A stretch of 42,189 nt of DNA from Candidatus Fermentibacteraceae bacterium (lineage in GTDB: Bacteria; Fermentibacterota; Fermentibacteria; Fermentibacterales; JCC-6): NCBI GenBank assembly GCA_016936235.1, contig JAFGPK010000022.1, positions 1 to 42,189 of the forward strand, read 5' to 3'. Positions 8,142 through 16,493 of this stretch are shown here, piece by piece. Position 1 is the stretch's first letter. Every line of letters begins with the position of its first letter. The notes below the pieces were generated by a model that saw nothing but the letters and a program-made list of their open reading frames with translations, was not told the DNA's origin and ran no database searches. The position numbers were made by a program, and so were the translations under genes.

Positions 8142-8246
8142 TCAGGGACGCACCCAATTTCGCCAAGTTCTTTTCAACTTGTTAGTCAGGGACGCACCCA
8201 ATTTCGCCAAGTTCTTTTCAACTTGGCGAAATTGGGTGCGTCCCTA
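8139..8246. repeat. REP-like hairpin with a partial tandem copy
   Basis: A 43-base unit at 8139-8181 is repeated exactly at 8183-8225, with one base between. The second copy continues into a perfect inverted repeat: 26 bases at 8188-8213 (beginning AGGGACGCACCC) pair with 8220-8245 across a six-base loop, CTTTTC. The first copy has the same left arm (8144-8169) and loop but only six bases of the right arm, so it is a truncated duplicate. The element fills the gap between two convergent genes, and the TAG stops of both (8139-8141 on plus, 8244-8246 on minus) come from its edges. It resembles REP elements moved by RAYT-type transposases; no transposase is in the window. It may also block read-through. 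Confidence 0.85.
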
Positions 8247-9752
8247 AAGCTCCCGCAGTATTCCGCTGAAGACACCACTCGATATCATATTCGAAACTGT
8301 CTCTATATCCTGATCGAACTGCCTGTCTTCTTTCAACGGAAGTACTTTATCGCGAATTGACCGGTACACCAGGGCCGTTCCCCGGCCGTGCCTTCCTCTG
8401 TGGATGAACTCCGCCGCCTGGGCAGCGCATACCAGCTCCGTGGCCAGAACGTATATGGAGTTCTCCACCACGTTCAGAGCCTGATATGCAGCGGTGGTGC
8501 CCATCGATACATGGTCCTCCTGGGAGCCGCTAACAGGGATGCTGTCCACGCTGGCCGGATGGGCAAGAACCTTGTTCTCGCTCACCAGTGAAGCAGCCGT
8601 GTACTGGGCGATCATATAACCCGAATTCAGACCGGGATCCGGTGTAAGGAAAGCGGGGAGACCGCTCAGGTCGGGATTCAGGAGCCTCTCGATACGTCTT
8701 TCGGATATGTTCGCCAGCTCCGCCGCAGCCACTGCAAGGTGGTCCGCGGCGTAGGCTACGGGCTGACCGTGGAAATTACCGCCGCTGACGAATGAACCGT
8801 CTCCCATGAGCAGAGGGTTGTCGGTAACCGAGGCTAGTTCAACTGCAAGTATTGATCCGACGTACTTCAGAGCATCCCTGGTGGCCCCATGGACCTGCGG
8901 GACGCACCTGAGGGAGTAGGCGTCCTGTACTTTGTCACAGGCTTTATGTGAGATAAGTATCTCACTGTCCTCCATAAGTTTCCGAAGGTTCTCCGCCGTC
9001 TGGAGAGCGCCGGGATGGGGACGTAGTTCTATGAGTTCCTCGCAGAAAGGTCTCGTGGTCCCCAGGAGTACTTCCAGTGTCATGGCTGCTGCGGAATCCG
9101 CTGCGTCAGCAAGCCTGGCTGCCTTTATGAATGCAAGGGCGGTGAGTGCCGTCATGGTCTGGGTCCCGTTGATGAGTGCGAGACCTTCCTTGGCTCCCAG
9201 GACAACGGGTTCAAGGCCGAGGATCTCCAGCGCTTCGCTTCCGGTTATCACGGCTCCATCCCGGACGCATCTCCCCAGGCCTATCAGGGGAAGACTCAGA
9301 TGGGCAAGCGGTGCCAGGTCACCCGAGGCGCCAAGAGATCCCTTGATCGGGACCGCAGGGTAAATGTCACTGTTGAGGATGGCCAGCATCTGATCAAGAG
9401 TTCGCTCCCTTATGCCCGATCTGCCCCTGGCAAGGGAGGCTATTCGCAGGAACATCATGACCCTGGTGACCTCTCTGGAGCAAAGTGGTCCGGTACCGCA
9501 GGCATGGCTCAGAAGCAGGTTCTTCTGAAGCGTATCAAGGCTGTCACGATTCACTATGGTGTTGGCAAGCCTGCCGAAACCGGTATTGACCCCGTAGACG
9601 GGCCGGCCGCTTCCAACGATCCTCTCCGTCTGCTCCCTGGACCCGGCGACCGAGGCCCTGGCCTCGTCGGAAAGCAGGGCACTGGCTCCGCTGGCTATGG
9701 AGGTGACCTGTGAAAGGTCGGTTCCGGCGTTCCCTATCAATACTGTTCCCAT
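8244..9752 (-). CDS. hutH: Histidine ammonia-lyase
   Basis: Deaminates L-histidine to urocanate and ammonia, the first step of histidine breakdown, in the cytoplasm as a homotetramer. The MIO cofactor forms from Ala142-Ser143-Gly144 in GSLGASGDLAPLAH. With the ATG at 9752 the protein has 502 residues and this tripeptide gets the same numbers as in Pseudomonas putida HutH; GVNTGFG near residue 54 holds the catalytic Tyr. An upstream in-frame ATG at 9848 would add 32 unusual residues, while the ATG at 9752 has GGAG five bases before it, so the shorter form is chosen. No hutU or hutI is nearby; ftcD at 27615 could serve the end of the same pathway. The C-terminus ends at the repeat element. A related aromatic ammonia-lyase or aminomutase is possible but less likely. 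Confidence 0.92.
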   Translation of the reverse strand: MGTVLIGNAGTDLSQVTSIASGASALLSDEARASVAGSREQTERIVGSGRPVYGVNTGFGRLANTIVNRDSLDTLQKNLLLSHACGTGPLCSREVTRVMMFLRIASLARGRSGIRERTLDQMLAILNSDIYPAVPIKGSLGASGDLAPLAHLSLPLIGLGRCVRDGAVITGSEALEILGLEPVVLGAKEGLALINGTQTMTALTALAFIKAARLADAADSAAAMTLEVLLGTTRPFCEELIELRPHPGALQTAENLRKLMEDSEILISHKACDKVQDAYSLRCVPQVHGATRDALKYVGSILAVELASVTDNPLLMGDGSFVSGGNFHGQPVAYAADHLAVAAAELANISERRIERLLNPDLSGLPAFLTPDPGLNSGYMIAQYTAASLVSENKVLAHPASVDSIPVSGSQEDHVSMGTTAAYQALNVVENSIYVLATELVCAAQAAEFIHRGRHGRGTALVYRSIRDKVLPLKEDRQFDQDIETVSNMISSGVFSGILREL

Positions 9753-9906
9753 TCCAGCTCCATCTATAAGGCTTATTTGTACGTTCCGGCCGCACGAATA
9801 TATGACTTTTACAATCTGACTGCACTTTTCAGGATATGGATGTGCCATTCTGACTCATGAGGTGATCGTTTTAGTGAGGCACCAGGATGGAGGTAATGCC
9901 GATAGG

Positions 9907-9918
9907 TACTTATAAGTA
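9907..9918. promoter_or_regulatory. 12-bp perfect palindrome upstream of the groESL sigma-54 promoter
   Basis: TACTTATAAGTA is fully self-complementary. Its centre lies about 53 bases upstream of the -24 element and about 80 bases upstream of the predicted transcription start. Sigma-54 promoters need an activator bound upstream, so this is a candidate activator site. It could equally belong to the divergent hutH promoter. Only position and symmetry support it. Confidence 0.3.
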
Positions 9919-9964
9919 TGCGCTGCATGTTCTTCTGCATCTTCGATGATATCCATCAGGCATT

Positions 9965-9980
9965 TGGCACTTACCTTGCT
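9965..9980 (+). promoter_or_regulatory. Predicted sigma-54 (-24/-12) promoter of groES-groEL
   Basis: TGGCAC at 9965-9970 and TTGCT at 9976-9980 match the -24 and -12 elements, with exactly 10 bases between the invariant GG and GC. Predicted transcription start is near 9991, giving a leader of about 65 bases before groES, with AAGGAAGGGAG as the ribosome site. No CIRCE-type inverted repeat is visible in 9753-10055, the only gene-free stretch over 300 bases in the window. Confidence 0.65.
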
Positions 9981-10055
9981 TTACTGGACAATGCGTGATT
10001 CCTGAACATCAACCGAACAGTAAAAAAGCAAATCAGTAAGGAAGGGAGAAAACAC

Positions 10056-10358
10056 ATGGGTGGAAGCACAATTCGCCCGCTCTTCGACCGCGTTCTCATA
10101 AAGCGCGAAGAACCCAGGGATGTCGTAAAAGGCGGAATAGTAATCCCCGACACGGCCAAGGAAAAACCCCTCGAAGGAACGGTGGAAGCCGTTGGCGAGG
10201 GCAAGAGGAACGAAAGCGGGGACGGGTTCATCGCTCCAGTGGTGAAGAAGGGCGACAGGGTTCTCATAGGGAAGTATTCCGGTACTGACGTGAAGGTACT
10301 GGATGATGAATTCGTAATCGTACGGGAGGATGACATCCTCGCCGTGCTTGAAAAGTAA
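10056..10358 (+). CDS. groES: Co-chaperonin GroES
   Basis: Forms the heptameric lid of the GroEL folding chamber. The 100-residue protein has the expected motifs: IRPLFDRVLIKREE at residues 6-19, the mobile loop with GGIVIPDTAKEKP at about 26-38 that contacts GroEL, and the C-terminal DEFVIVREDDILAVLE. AAGGAAGGGAG lies upstream of the ATG. groEL begins 17 bases after its stop, so the two form the usual operon. Upstream, a sigma-54-type promoter rather than a CIRCE element suggests control by an activator instead of HrcA. Confidence 0.98.
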   Translation: MGGSTIRPLFDRVLIKREEPRDVVKGGIVIPDTAKEKPLEGTVEAVGEGKRNESGDGFIAPVVKKGDRVLIGKYSGTDVKVLDDEFVIVREDDILAVLEK

Positions 10359-10369
10359 TCGGGAGGTAA

Positions 10370-12001
<1,632 letters not shown>

Positions 12002-12025
12002 ACAATCCCCCCGATCGAAGCAGAA

Positions 12026-12058
12026 AAGCCCCGGGTCTCGTGACCCGGGGCTTCTTTT
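12026..12058. terminator. Bidirectional intrinsic terminator between groEL and the envelope operon
   Basis: A perfect 12-bp stem (12026-12037 with 12042-12053) around the loop TCGT carries a T-rich run on the plus side (CTTCTTTT) and AGAAAAG on the other, which reads as CTTTTCT on the minus strand. It can therefore end transcription of groEL from the left and of the seven-gene minus-strand operon from the right. Confidence 0.9.
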
Positions 12059-12098
12059 CAGTGGGGACGGGCGGGTCTGTCTTGAATAACCCCCGCTC

Positions 12099-13970
12099 CT
12101 ATTCAGGAGGGACCAGGTTGATGGGAACTGTCATCGGTATGTCATCAACCTGTTCGCTGGAGGGTCCGAAGTTGAGCGACTGAACCGCAGCCCTTACAGA
12201 GGGTTCAAGGGAAGACAGGCTTCCGCCGGCGGATATGCTGATGCCAGTCACGGAACCGCTGGGAGTAATGGAGAAGCTGACGTTGATAGTCCCTCCCGCC
12301 GTCGGGTTCGTTCTGAGAAGGTCTTCGTAAGCCCTCTTCACCCTCATGTTGATCGTGTTGATCTTGCGGCGGATATCGTTCATGGTCCGGCCCTGAACGC
12401 CTATCTCTGTACTTGAGGAGTGCGTGGAGAACGAGACCTCCGCCGCCCTGTGGACAGCTTCCACCTCGCTGGAGGAGACTCCCTCGATACTCGCGCTGGG
12501 TCCTCCGCCCTCGCCCACCAGTCCACTGATGCCTCCGGAACCTCCGCCACCCGCTCCGGCTATTACGGCTTCACCTCCGCCTCCCGATACAAGACCTGCC
12601 CCGGAGGACGCAGCGGCCTGAAGATCGGTGGCGATGCCCGCCGAGCCTCCAGTTCCGCCGGTACCGTAAGCGGCGAAACCGATGCTCTGCAGCACCGCCT
12701 GGCCGGCTGCCTGACCGTCGGAAACACCACCCTGGGTGCCTCCTCCGCTTCCGGCGGGACCGCCGCCGCCCGAACCAACGGCCACCGTCTCCTCACCGAT
12801 GTTCATGTCGGTGACAATCTCCTCGCCGATGCCCTGGGTCTGCCTGTTCTGGCTGGCCAGTGTGGCCACCCTGGCCGTGGGAGCACTGCGCAGCTTCTGC
12901 TCCTTCGTCTCGTGCACGACAGTGACGAACCTGTCGAGGACCGCTCCTGAAAGCAGGGCGATAGCAAGGCCCAACCCAAGGATTATGGCGATCCGGTTGG
13001 ACTCCTCCCTGTGACCCTTCATGGCAATGCCCTCGTGCGGCCTCGTGGCAAAGTTCTCCCAGTCGTACTCAGCAGCCACGTACTTCTTCCTTGGGATATC
13101 GGGCCTGGCTTCATCCTTCTTCTGGACCGCCGCCGGTTCTGTGAAGCTGAAGAAGACCTCCTTGTTGCCCAGGGTGAAGACACCGGTAACGTTCTTGTCA
13201 AATATCCAGACGTAAGGTTCACCGGGCTTTTCCTGCTGCATCAGGTTGCGCTCGATCAGAGTGTGGAATGGTATTACACTTCCCTTGACCTCCACCCCGC
13301 CCTTGATGCCCGGAATGAGCCTCATCATGTACTTGCCTTCATGGGGTTCCAGGAGCGTATGGATGCGTGGAAGACCTATGTTCCTGGCGGTGACGGTATT
13401 GTACTCCGCCTCACCCACGGTCATGAGACCGGCGTTTGGAATGAGTTCCGTCTTGCCGTCGGGATCCTCCACCACGATCTTAAGGATCCTGTCATCCTTC
13501 TTCTGCTCCCGCTCCGGAGGAGCCTTCTCGGCTCTCAGCTTCTTTTCCTTCTTCTCCTGGGGTCTGGCCACTTTCGGGGGAGCGATAAACCCGAAATGGA
13601 TAACGAAGGGTCCGGCGCTTATCTGGCCCTGATCCTGGTATTTGATATTGAGAAGGTAGAAATTGTCCGGATCCAGGGGGAAGATGCCCAGATCACGGAG
13701 GTCGGAAAACTTCAGGGTAGCTCCGTCGCTCGATTCCACCGTGGCATCCATGTTCTCCGCAAGTCTCAGGAGCCAGGTCTCCGAATCCTCGCCGGGGGTT
13801 ATCAGCACCATGGTATCTGGAAGCCCGGCACCTTCCACCACGATGTTGTTATTGTACCCGGTCCCCATCCTGACCGGTTCCTTGCCGGGGATCAGCTTGC
13901 CCACGACCTTGCCGTCGCGCATGATGGCGATTGCCAGGACCTTCTTCTCGTCATTCCTCTCAGGCGTCAT
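12099..13970 (-). CDS. AgmX/PglI-type TonB-like protein with two FHA-like domains
   Basis: Predicted energy-transducing protein of 623 residues linking an ExbB/ExbD motor to the outer membrane. Order of parts: a cytoplasmic FHA-like domain (about 10-130, with VRMGTGYNNNIVVEG), a charged linker, a second FHA-like domain (about 162-276, with LMTVGEAEYNTVTARNIGLP), one transmembrane helix (327-345, IAIILGLGLAIALLSGAVL), a periplasmic region with a long Gly/Ser-rich stretch (about 390-510), and a C-terminal domain (about 520-623) with IRRKINTINMRVKRAYEDLL and GGTINVSFSITPSGSV, the AgmX/PglI or TonB_C-like fold. AgmX-type proteins are known from Myxococcus gliding clusters. Its ATG overlaps the TGA of the upstream ExbD. 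The FHA call is by eye, so function of those domains is inferred. Confidence 0.8.
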   Translation of the reverse strand: MTPERNDEKKVLAIAIMRDGKVVGKLIPGKEPVRMGTGYNNNIVVEGAGLPDTMVLITPGEDSETWLLRLAENMDATVESSDGATLKFSDLRDLGIFPLDPDNFYLLNIKYQDQGQISAGPFVIHFGFIAPPKVARPQEKKEKKLRAEKAPPEREQKKDDRILKIVVEDPDGKTELIPNAGLMTVGEAEYNTVTARNIGLPRIHTLLEPHEGKYMMRLIPGIKGGVEVKGSVIPFHTLIERNLMQQEKPGEPYVWIFDKNVTGVFTLGNKEVFFSFTEPAAVQKKDEARPDIPRKKYVAAEYDWENFATRPHEGIAMKGHREESNRIAIILGLGLAIALLSGAVLDRFVTVVHETKEQKLRSAPTARVATLASQNRQTQGIGEEIVTDMNIGEETVAVGSGGGGPAGSGGGTQGGVSDGQAAGQAVLQSIGFAAYGTGGTGGSAGIATDLQAAASSGAGLVSGGGGEAVIAGAGGGGSGGISGLVGEGGGPSASIEGVSSSEVEAVHRAAEVSFSTHSSSTEIGVQGRTMNDIRRKINTINMRVKRAYEDLLRTNPTAGGTINVSFSITPSGSVTGISISAGGSLSSLEPSVRAAVQSLNFGPSSEQVDDIPMTVPINLVPPE

Positions 13971-14506
13971 TCCTCATCGCCGCCTTCCACCTTGATAACG
14001 GTCAGGTTCTGGGTGGAGTAGCCGGCCGCCGCACAACTGCTCATGACCCTCTGGAGGAGGATCGCGGGAATGGCCACATCACCCTGAATGTTAACCTTCA
14101 TTTCCTCACCATCCGTTATACCCCGCATGAGCCTGGTATATTCCAGATGGTCGGAAAGCCGCTCCACGAGGACGGGGATCGGATTGCCCTGGCTGAGTAC
14201 CGTCTGGTCGACGAAAACGATGGGTTCGCCATCGACCACAATGGCTTCACCCGTCACCATTATCTCAAGGTTGAGCTCCACTGTCTGATCGGACCTTGAA
14301 TGGGGCAGGGTCAGGGCATCGCTCACGGTGACTATCTGGCCCTCAGCGCTGTAGCTCTTGATAAGGAACACGACCAGTATGGTGAACATGTCAATCATCG
14401 AAGTGAGATTCAGGGAGACCTTCTTGTCCTTGCCCCTGATCATGGCCTTGCTTTTCTTATAGCCCAGAAGAAGGGGAAGATGCCTTTTTGAGGGCGCGCT
14501 ACTCAC
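13967..14506 (-). CDS. ExbD/TolR-family biopolymer transport protein (with motor Asp)
   Basis: Inner-membrane stator component of a proton-driven motor, 179 residues. One transmembrane helix (about 36-51) carries Asp39 in LTSMIDMFTILVVFLI, the position of the essential proton-binding Asp of ExbD (Asp25 in E. coli). The periplasmic part follows (VELNLEIMVTGEAIVVDGEP, then TRLMRGITDGEEMKVNIQGD), with the usual ExbD pattern. The GTG start at 14506 has GGAGGTGA upstream, lying across the end of the preceding ExbD. It overlaps the AgmX-type gene by four bases. The second ExbD of the operon lacks this Asp, so this copy probably provides proton flow. Confidence 0.92.
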   Translation of the reverse strand: MSSAPSKRHLPLLLGYKKSKAMIRGKDKKVSLNLTSMIDMFTILVVFLIKSYSAEGQIVTVSDALTLPHSRSDQTVELNLEIMVTGEAIVVDGEPIVFVDQTVLSQGNPIPVLVERLSDHLEYTRLMRGITDGEEMKVNIQGDVAIPAILLQRVMSSCAAAGYSTQNLTVIKVEGGDEE

Positions 14507-14508
14507 TT

Positions 14509-15078
14509 CTACTCACCTCCCGAAGCGGTCATCGAGTTCAACTGCCTCTGAAGAACGCTGTAGGCCGCCACCTGAAGCCCGGGCTGATCGAAGCCATGGT
14601 CAGCGCACACGTCGATGGCCATGACGATGTTGTCATATCTTACATTGTCCTCGGTGAGAATCGTTATCTTGTGCACCGGTATCGATGCGAACTCCCTGTC
14701 CAGCTCCTCCCGGAAATCCCCCAGGGCTTCCGATAGCGCCTGATAATCGTAGGTGTCCACCAGTTCGCCGTCCCTGTATTCACGGGTCACGGCACTTATG
14801 GGTCTGGTGCCGAAAACGGTCCCGAGGAACATCTGCTCGGCTGTCATTATGACCTTGGGCTGCAGCTGCTGTTCCTCTGACTGGGCCAGGCTCGTAGTGC
14901 CGGCGCCGGAAGTGCTGATGCCCTCGGTGGGTGCCATTTCGATAATGGATATTTCCAGGAAGGAGGCGCTGAGAAGCAGGAACGGTATTATCACGCAGAA
15001 AAGGTTCATCACCGGGAGGAGATCGATCTCCGGTGCGTGCCTGATCCTGTGACTTCTACCTGATGCCGGCTTCGCCAT
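14509..15078 (-). CDS. ExbD/TolR-family protein with Asn at the proton-binding position
   Basis: Second ExbD-type stator subunit, 189 residues. The single transmembrane helix (about 20-42, LPVMNLFCVIIPFLLLSASF) has Asn25 where the family has PLID with an essential Asp; another Asp, Asp19, sits at the membrane edge. The periplasmic part includes ITILTEDNVRYDNIVMAIDV, the usual ExbD C-terminal strand-helix pattern. Its ATG overlaps the TAA of the ExbB gene (TAATG), with GGAAGG upstream. It probably forms a heterodimer with the downstream ExbD, where only one partner can carry protons. A structural role is the alternative. Confidence 0.9.
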   Translation of the reverse strand: MAKPASGRSHRIRHAPEIDLLPVMNLFCVIIPFLLLSASFLEISIIEMAPTEGISTSGAGTTSLAQSEEQQLQPKVIMTAEQMFLGTVFGTRPISAVTREYRDGELVDTYDYQALSEALGDFREELDREFASIPVHKITILTEDNVRYDNIVMAIDVCADHGFDQPGLQVAAYSVLQRQLNSMTASGGE

Positions 15079-15953
15079 TAAGCTTCCTTCCTTGCCTGGG
15101 CCAGCATATTGATGACCATGACGGAGTACCTGTCGATGTCATCCACAAGGCTGTCCGTCTTGGCGGTGAGGAAAGAGTGCGCAAGAAGAAGGGGAATCGC
15201 TGAGATCAGACCGAATGCGGTAGTGTTCATTGCCATTGAGATACCGTTGGCCAGCATCACACTCTTTTCCGCCGGATCAGCGGCGCCCACCGCCTCGAAG
15301 GCCGCGATGAGGCCGAAAATGGTTCCCAGCAGTCCCACCATCGTGGATACGTTTGCCAGGGTGGCAAGGTAACCGGTACGGGCATTCAGTCTGGGCAGCT
15401 CGGCAAGGGCCATCTCGTCCACGGCGTTCTGAATGTCCCTCTCGGTGTTCCTGTAGTTGCGCAGTGCCGCCTCTATTATCCTTGCGAGAGGCGCGCTCTT
15501 GTCGGCGCATGAGGCGATCGCCCCCTCTATGCTGCCTTTCCGGATGAGTTCCGCTATCCTGCCCATGAACTTCTCCGGTTTCATGTCGGCTATGGTGAAG
15601 AGGAAGATGAAACGCTCCACCGCGATGGCCACGCCGGCGGCCAGAAATACAAGTATCGCCCACATCGCGGGTCCACCGTCACGGAAGAACTTGGCTATGT
15701 CGGAGAACAGGCCGCCCTCCTCCACTTCAATCTCTTCCTCACTGTCGATATCCTGGGCCGACCCGGCAGTTGAAACAGGTTCCTCAACCGGTTCCGGTAC
15801 GGTAGTATCCTCGGCGATCAGAGCGGAATCCGCTGCGGTGGAGTCGGCAAAGACACTGTCGGCCGGCATCTCCCCCGGCTGCTGACCCAATGCCGCCCCG
15901 CATAGAAGTAGGGTGGAAAAAAGAAGAAGGAATGGAAGTGTGAACCGCTTCAT
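15078..15953 (-). CDS. MotA/TolQ/ExbB proton channel family protein
   Basis: Inner-membrane channel subunit of a proton-driven motor, 291 residues. A signal-like N-terminal helix (residues 5-23) and an acidic, proline-rich linker (24-80) precede the core: helix 1 at about 95-119 (AMWAILVFLAAGVAIAVERF), a cytoplasmic domain, and helices 2 and 3 at about 196-220 and 237-262. The motifs MVGLLGTIFGLIAAF and MNTTAFGLISAIPLLL are the family signature lining the pore. Such extended N-termini occur in the long ExbB variants. AGGAGA precedes the ATG. It is followed by two ExbD genes and an AgmX-type gene, so it powers that complex and is not a plain TonB helper. Confidence 0.95.
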   Translation of the reverse strand: MKRFTLPFLLLFSTLLLCGAALGQQPGEMPADSVFADSTAADSALIAEDTTVPEPVEEPVSTAGSAQDIDSEEEIEVEEGGLFSDIAKFFRDGGPAMWAILVFLAAGVAIAVERFIFLFTIADMKPEKFMGRIAELIRKGSIEGAIASCADKSAPLARIIEAALRNYRNTERDIQNAVDEMALAELPRLNARTGYLATLANVSTMVGLLGTIFGLIAAFEAVGAADPAEKSVMLANGISMAMNTTAFGLISAIPLLLAHSFLTAKTDSLVDDIDRYSVMVINMLAQARKEA

Positions 15954-15984
15954 GTACGATCTCCTCTCGACTTACACTCTGGTG

Positions 15985-16479
15985 TCAGTTGCCGACCAGA
16001 TCAAGTATTAGATTTCCCACAAGGTCAAGGCCGGCAGCAATACCGAACACCAACCCCTGTTCTTCGTCATCCTGATAATATCTAGATACTGACAGACTAC
16101 CAAGTACCGCCACGGATCCGTACCTGATCCAGGCAGGCAGCACTATCATCTCCCTGCCGGCGCCGAAAGCAACCTCATCGGAGAAGGCTCCAGGGTACAC
16201 GGGCCTTATCACGTCCTCTATGAAGCTCCTCTCCAGCAAAACGTTGCGGAGGTTGGGCGTCGCCTTCAGCATCATGAAAAGTGCCTGGGGGGTCCTGAGT
16301 TCACCCCTGATCGTTATCTCTTCCAGAACGAGCCTTCCGCCTTCCCAGGTGGCTCCCTCCCCCTCCTCCATTTCGACCTGGGCCGGAAGCATTGAAGTCA
16401 GTACGAGCAGAACCGCCGAAAGGAGCATGAGAACCTTTCCCCGGCGGCTGGAACGTCCGGTCAGTGTCAGAACGGCCAT
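15985..16479 (-). CDS. Exported hypothetical protein in the envelope operon
   Basis: A 164-residue protein I cannot assign. It has an N-terminal export segment (RRGKVLMLLSAVLLVLTSML, about 12-31) and a mature region starting VEMEEGEG. A strand pattern LVLEEITIRGELRTPQALF (about 50-68) looks like the conserved opening of secretin-type or AgmX-partner domains, and the protein ends with hydrophobic repeats of GLDLVGNLILDLVGN. The ATG at 16479 has GGAGG nine bases before it; an alternative GTG at 16497 would overlap the stop of the TPR gene. Its place between the TPR gene and exbB suggests a part in the same complex. Confidence 0.65.
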   Translation of the reverse strand: MAVLTLTGRSSRRGKVLMLLSAVLLVLTSMLPAQVEMEEGEGATWEGGRLVLEEITIRGELRTPQALFMMLKATPNLRNVLLERSFIEDVIRPVYPGAFSDEVAFGAGREMIVLPAWIRYGSVAVLGSLSVSRYYQDDEEQGLVFGIAAGLDLVGNLILDLVGN

Positions 16480-16493
16480 GGGAAGCACCCTCC

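Noticed and set aside
9753-9848. 32-residue N-terminal extension of HutH
   Set aside because: The ATG at 9752 has a good ribosome site and restores the standard numbering of the MIO tripeptide (142-144).
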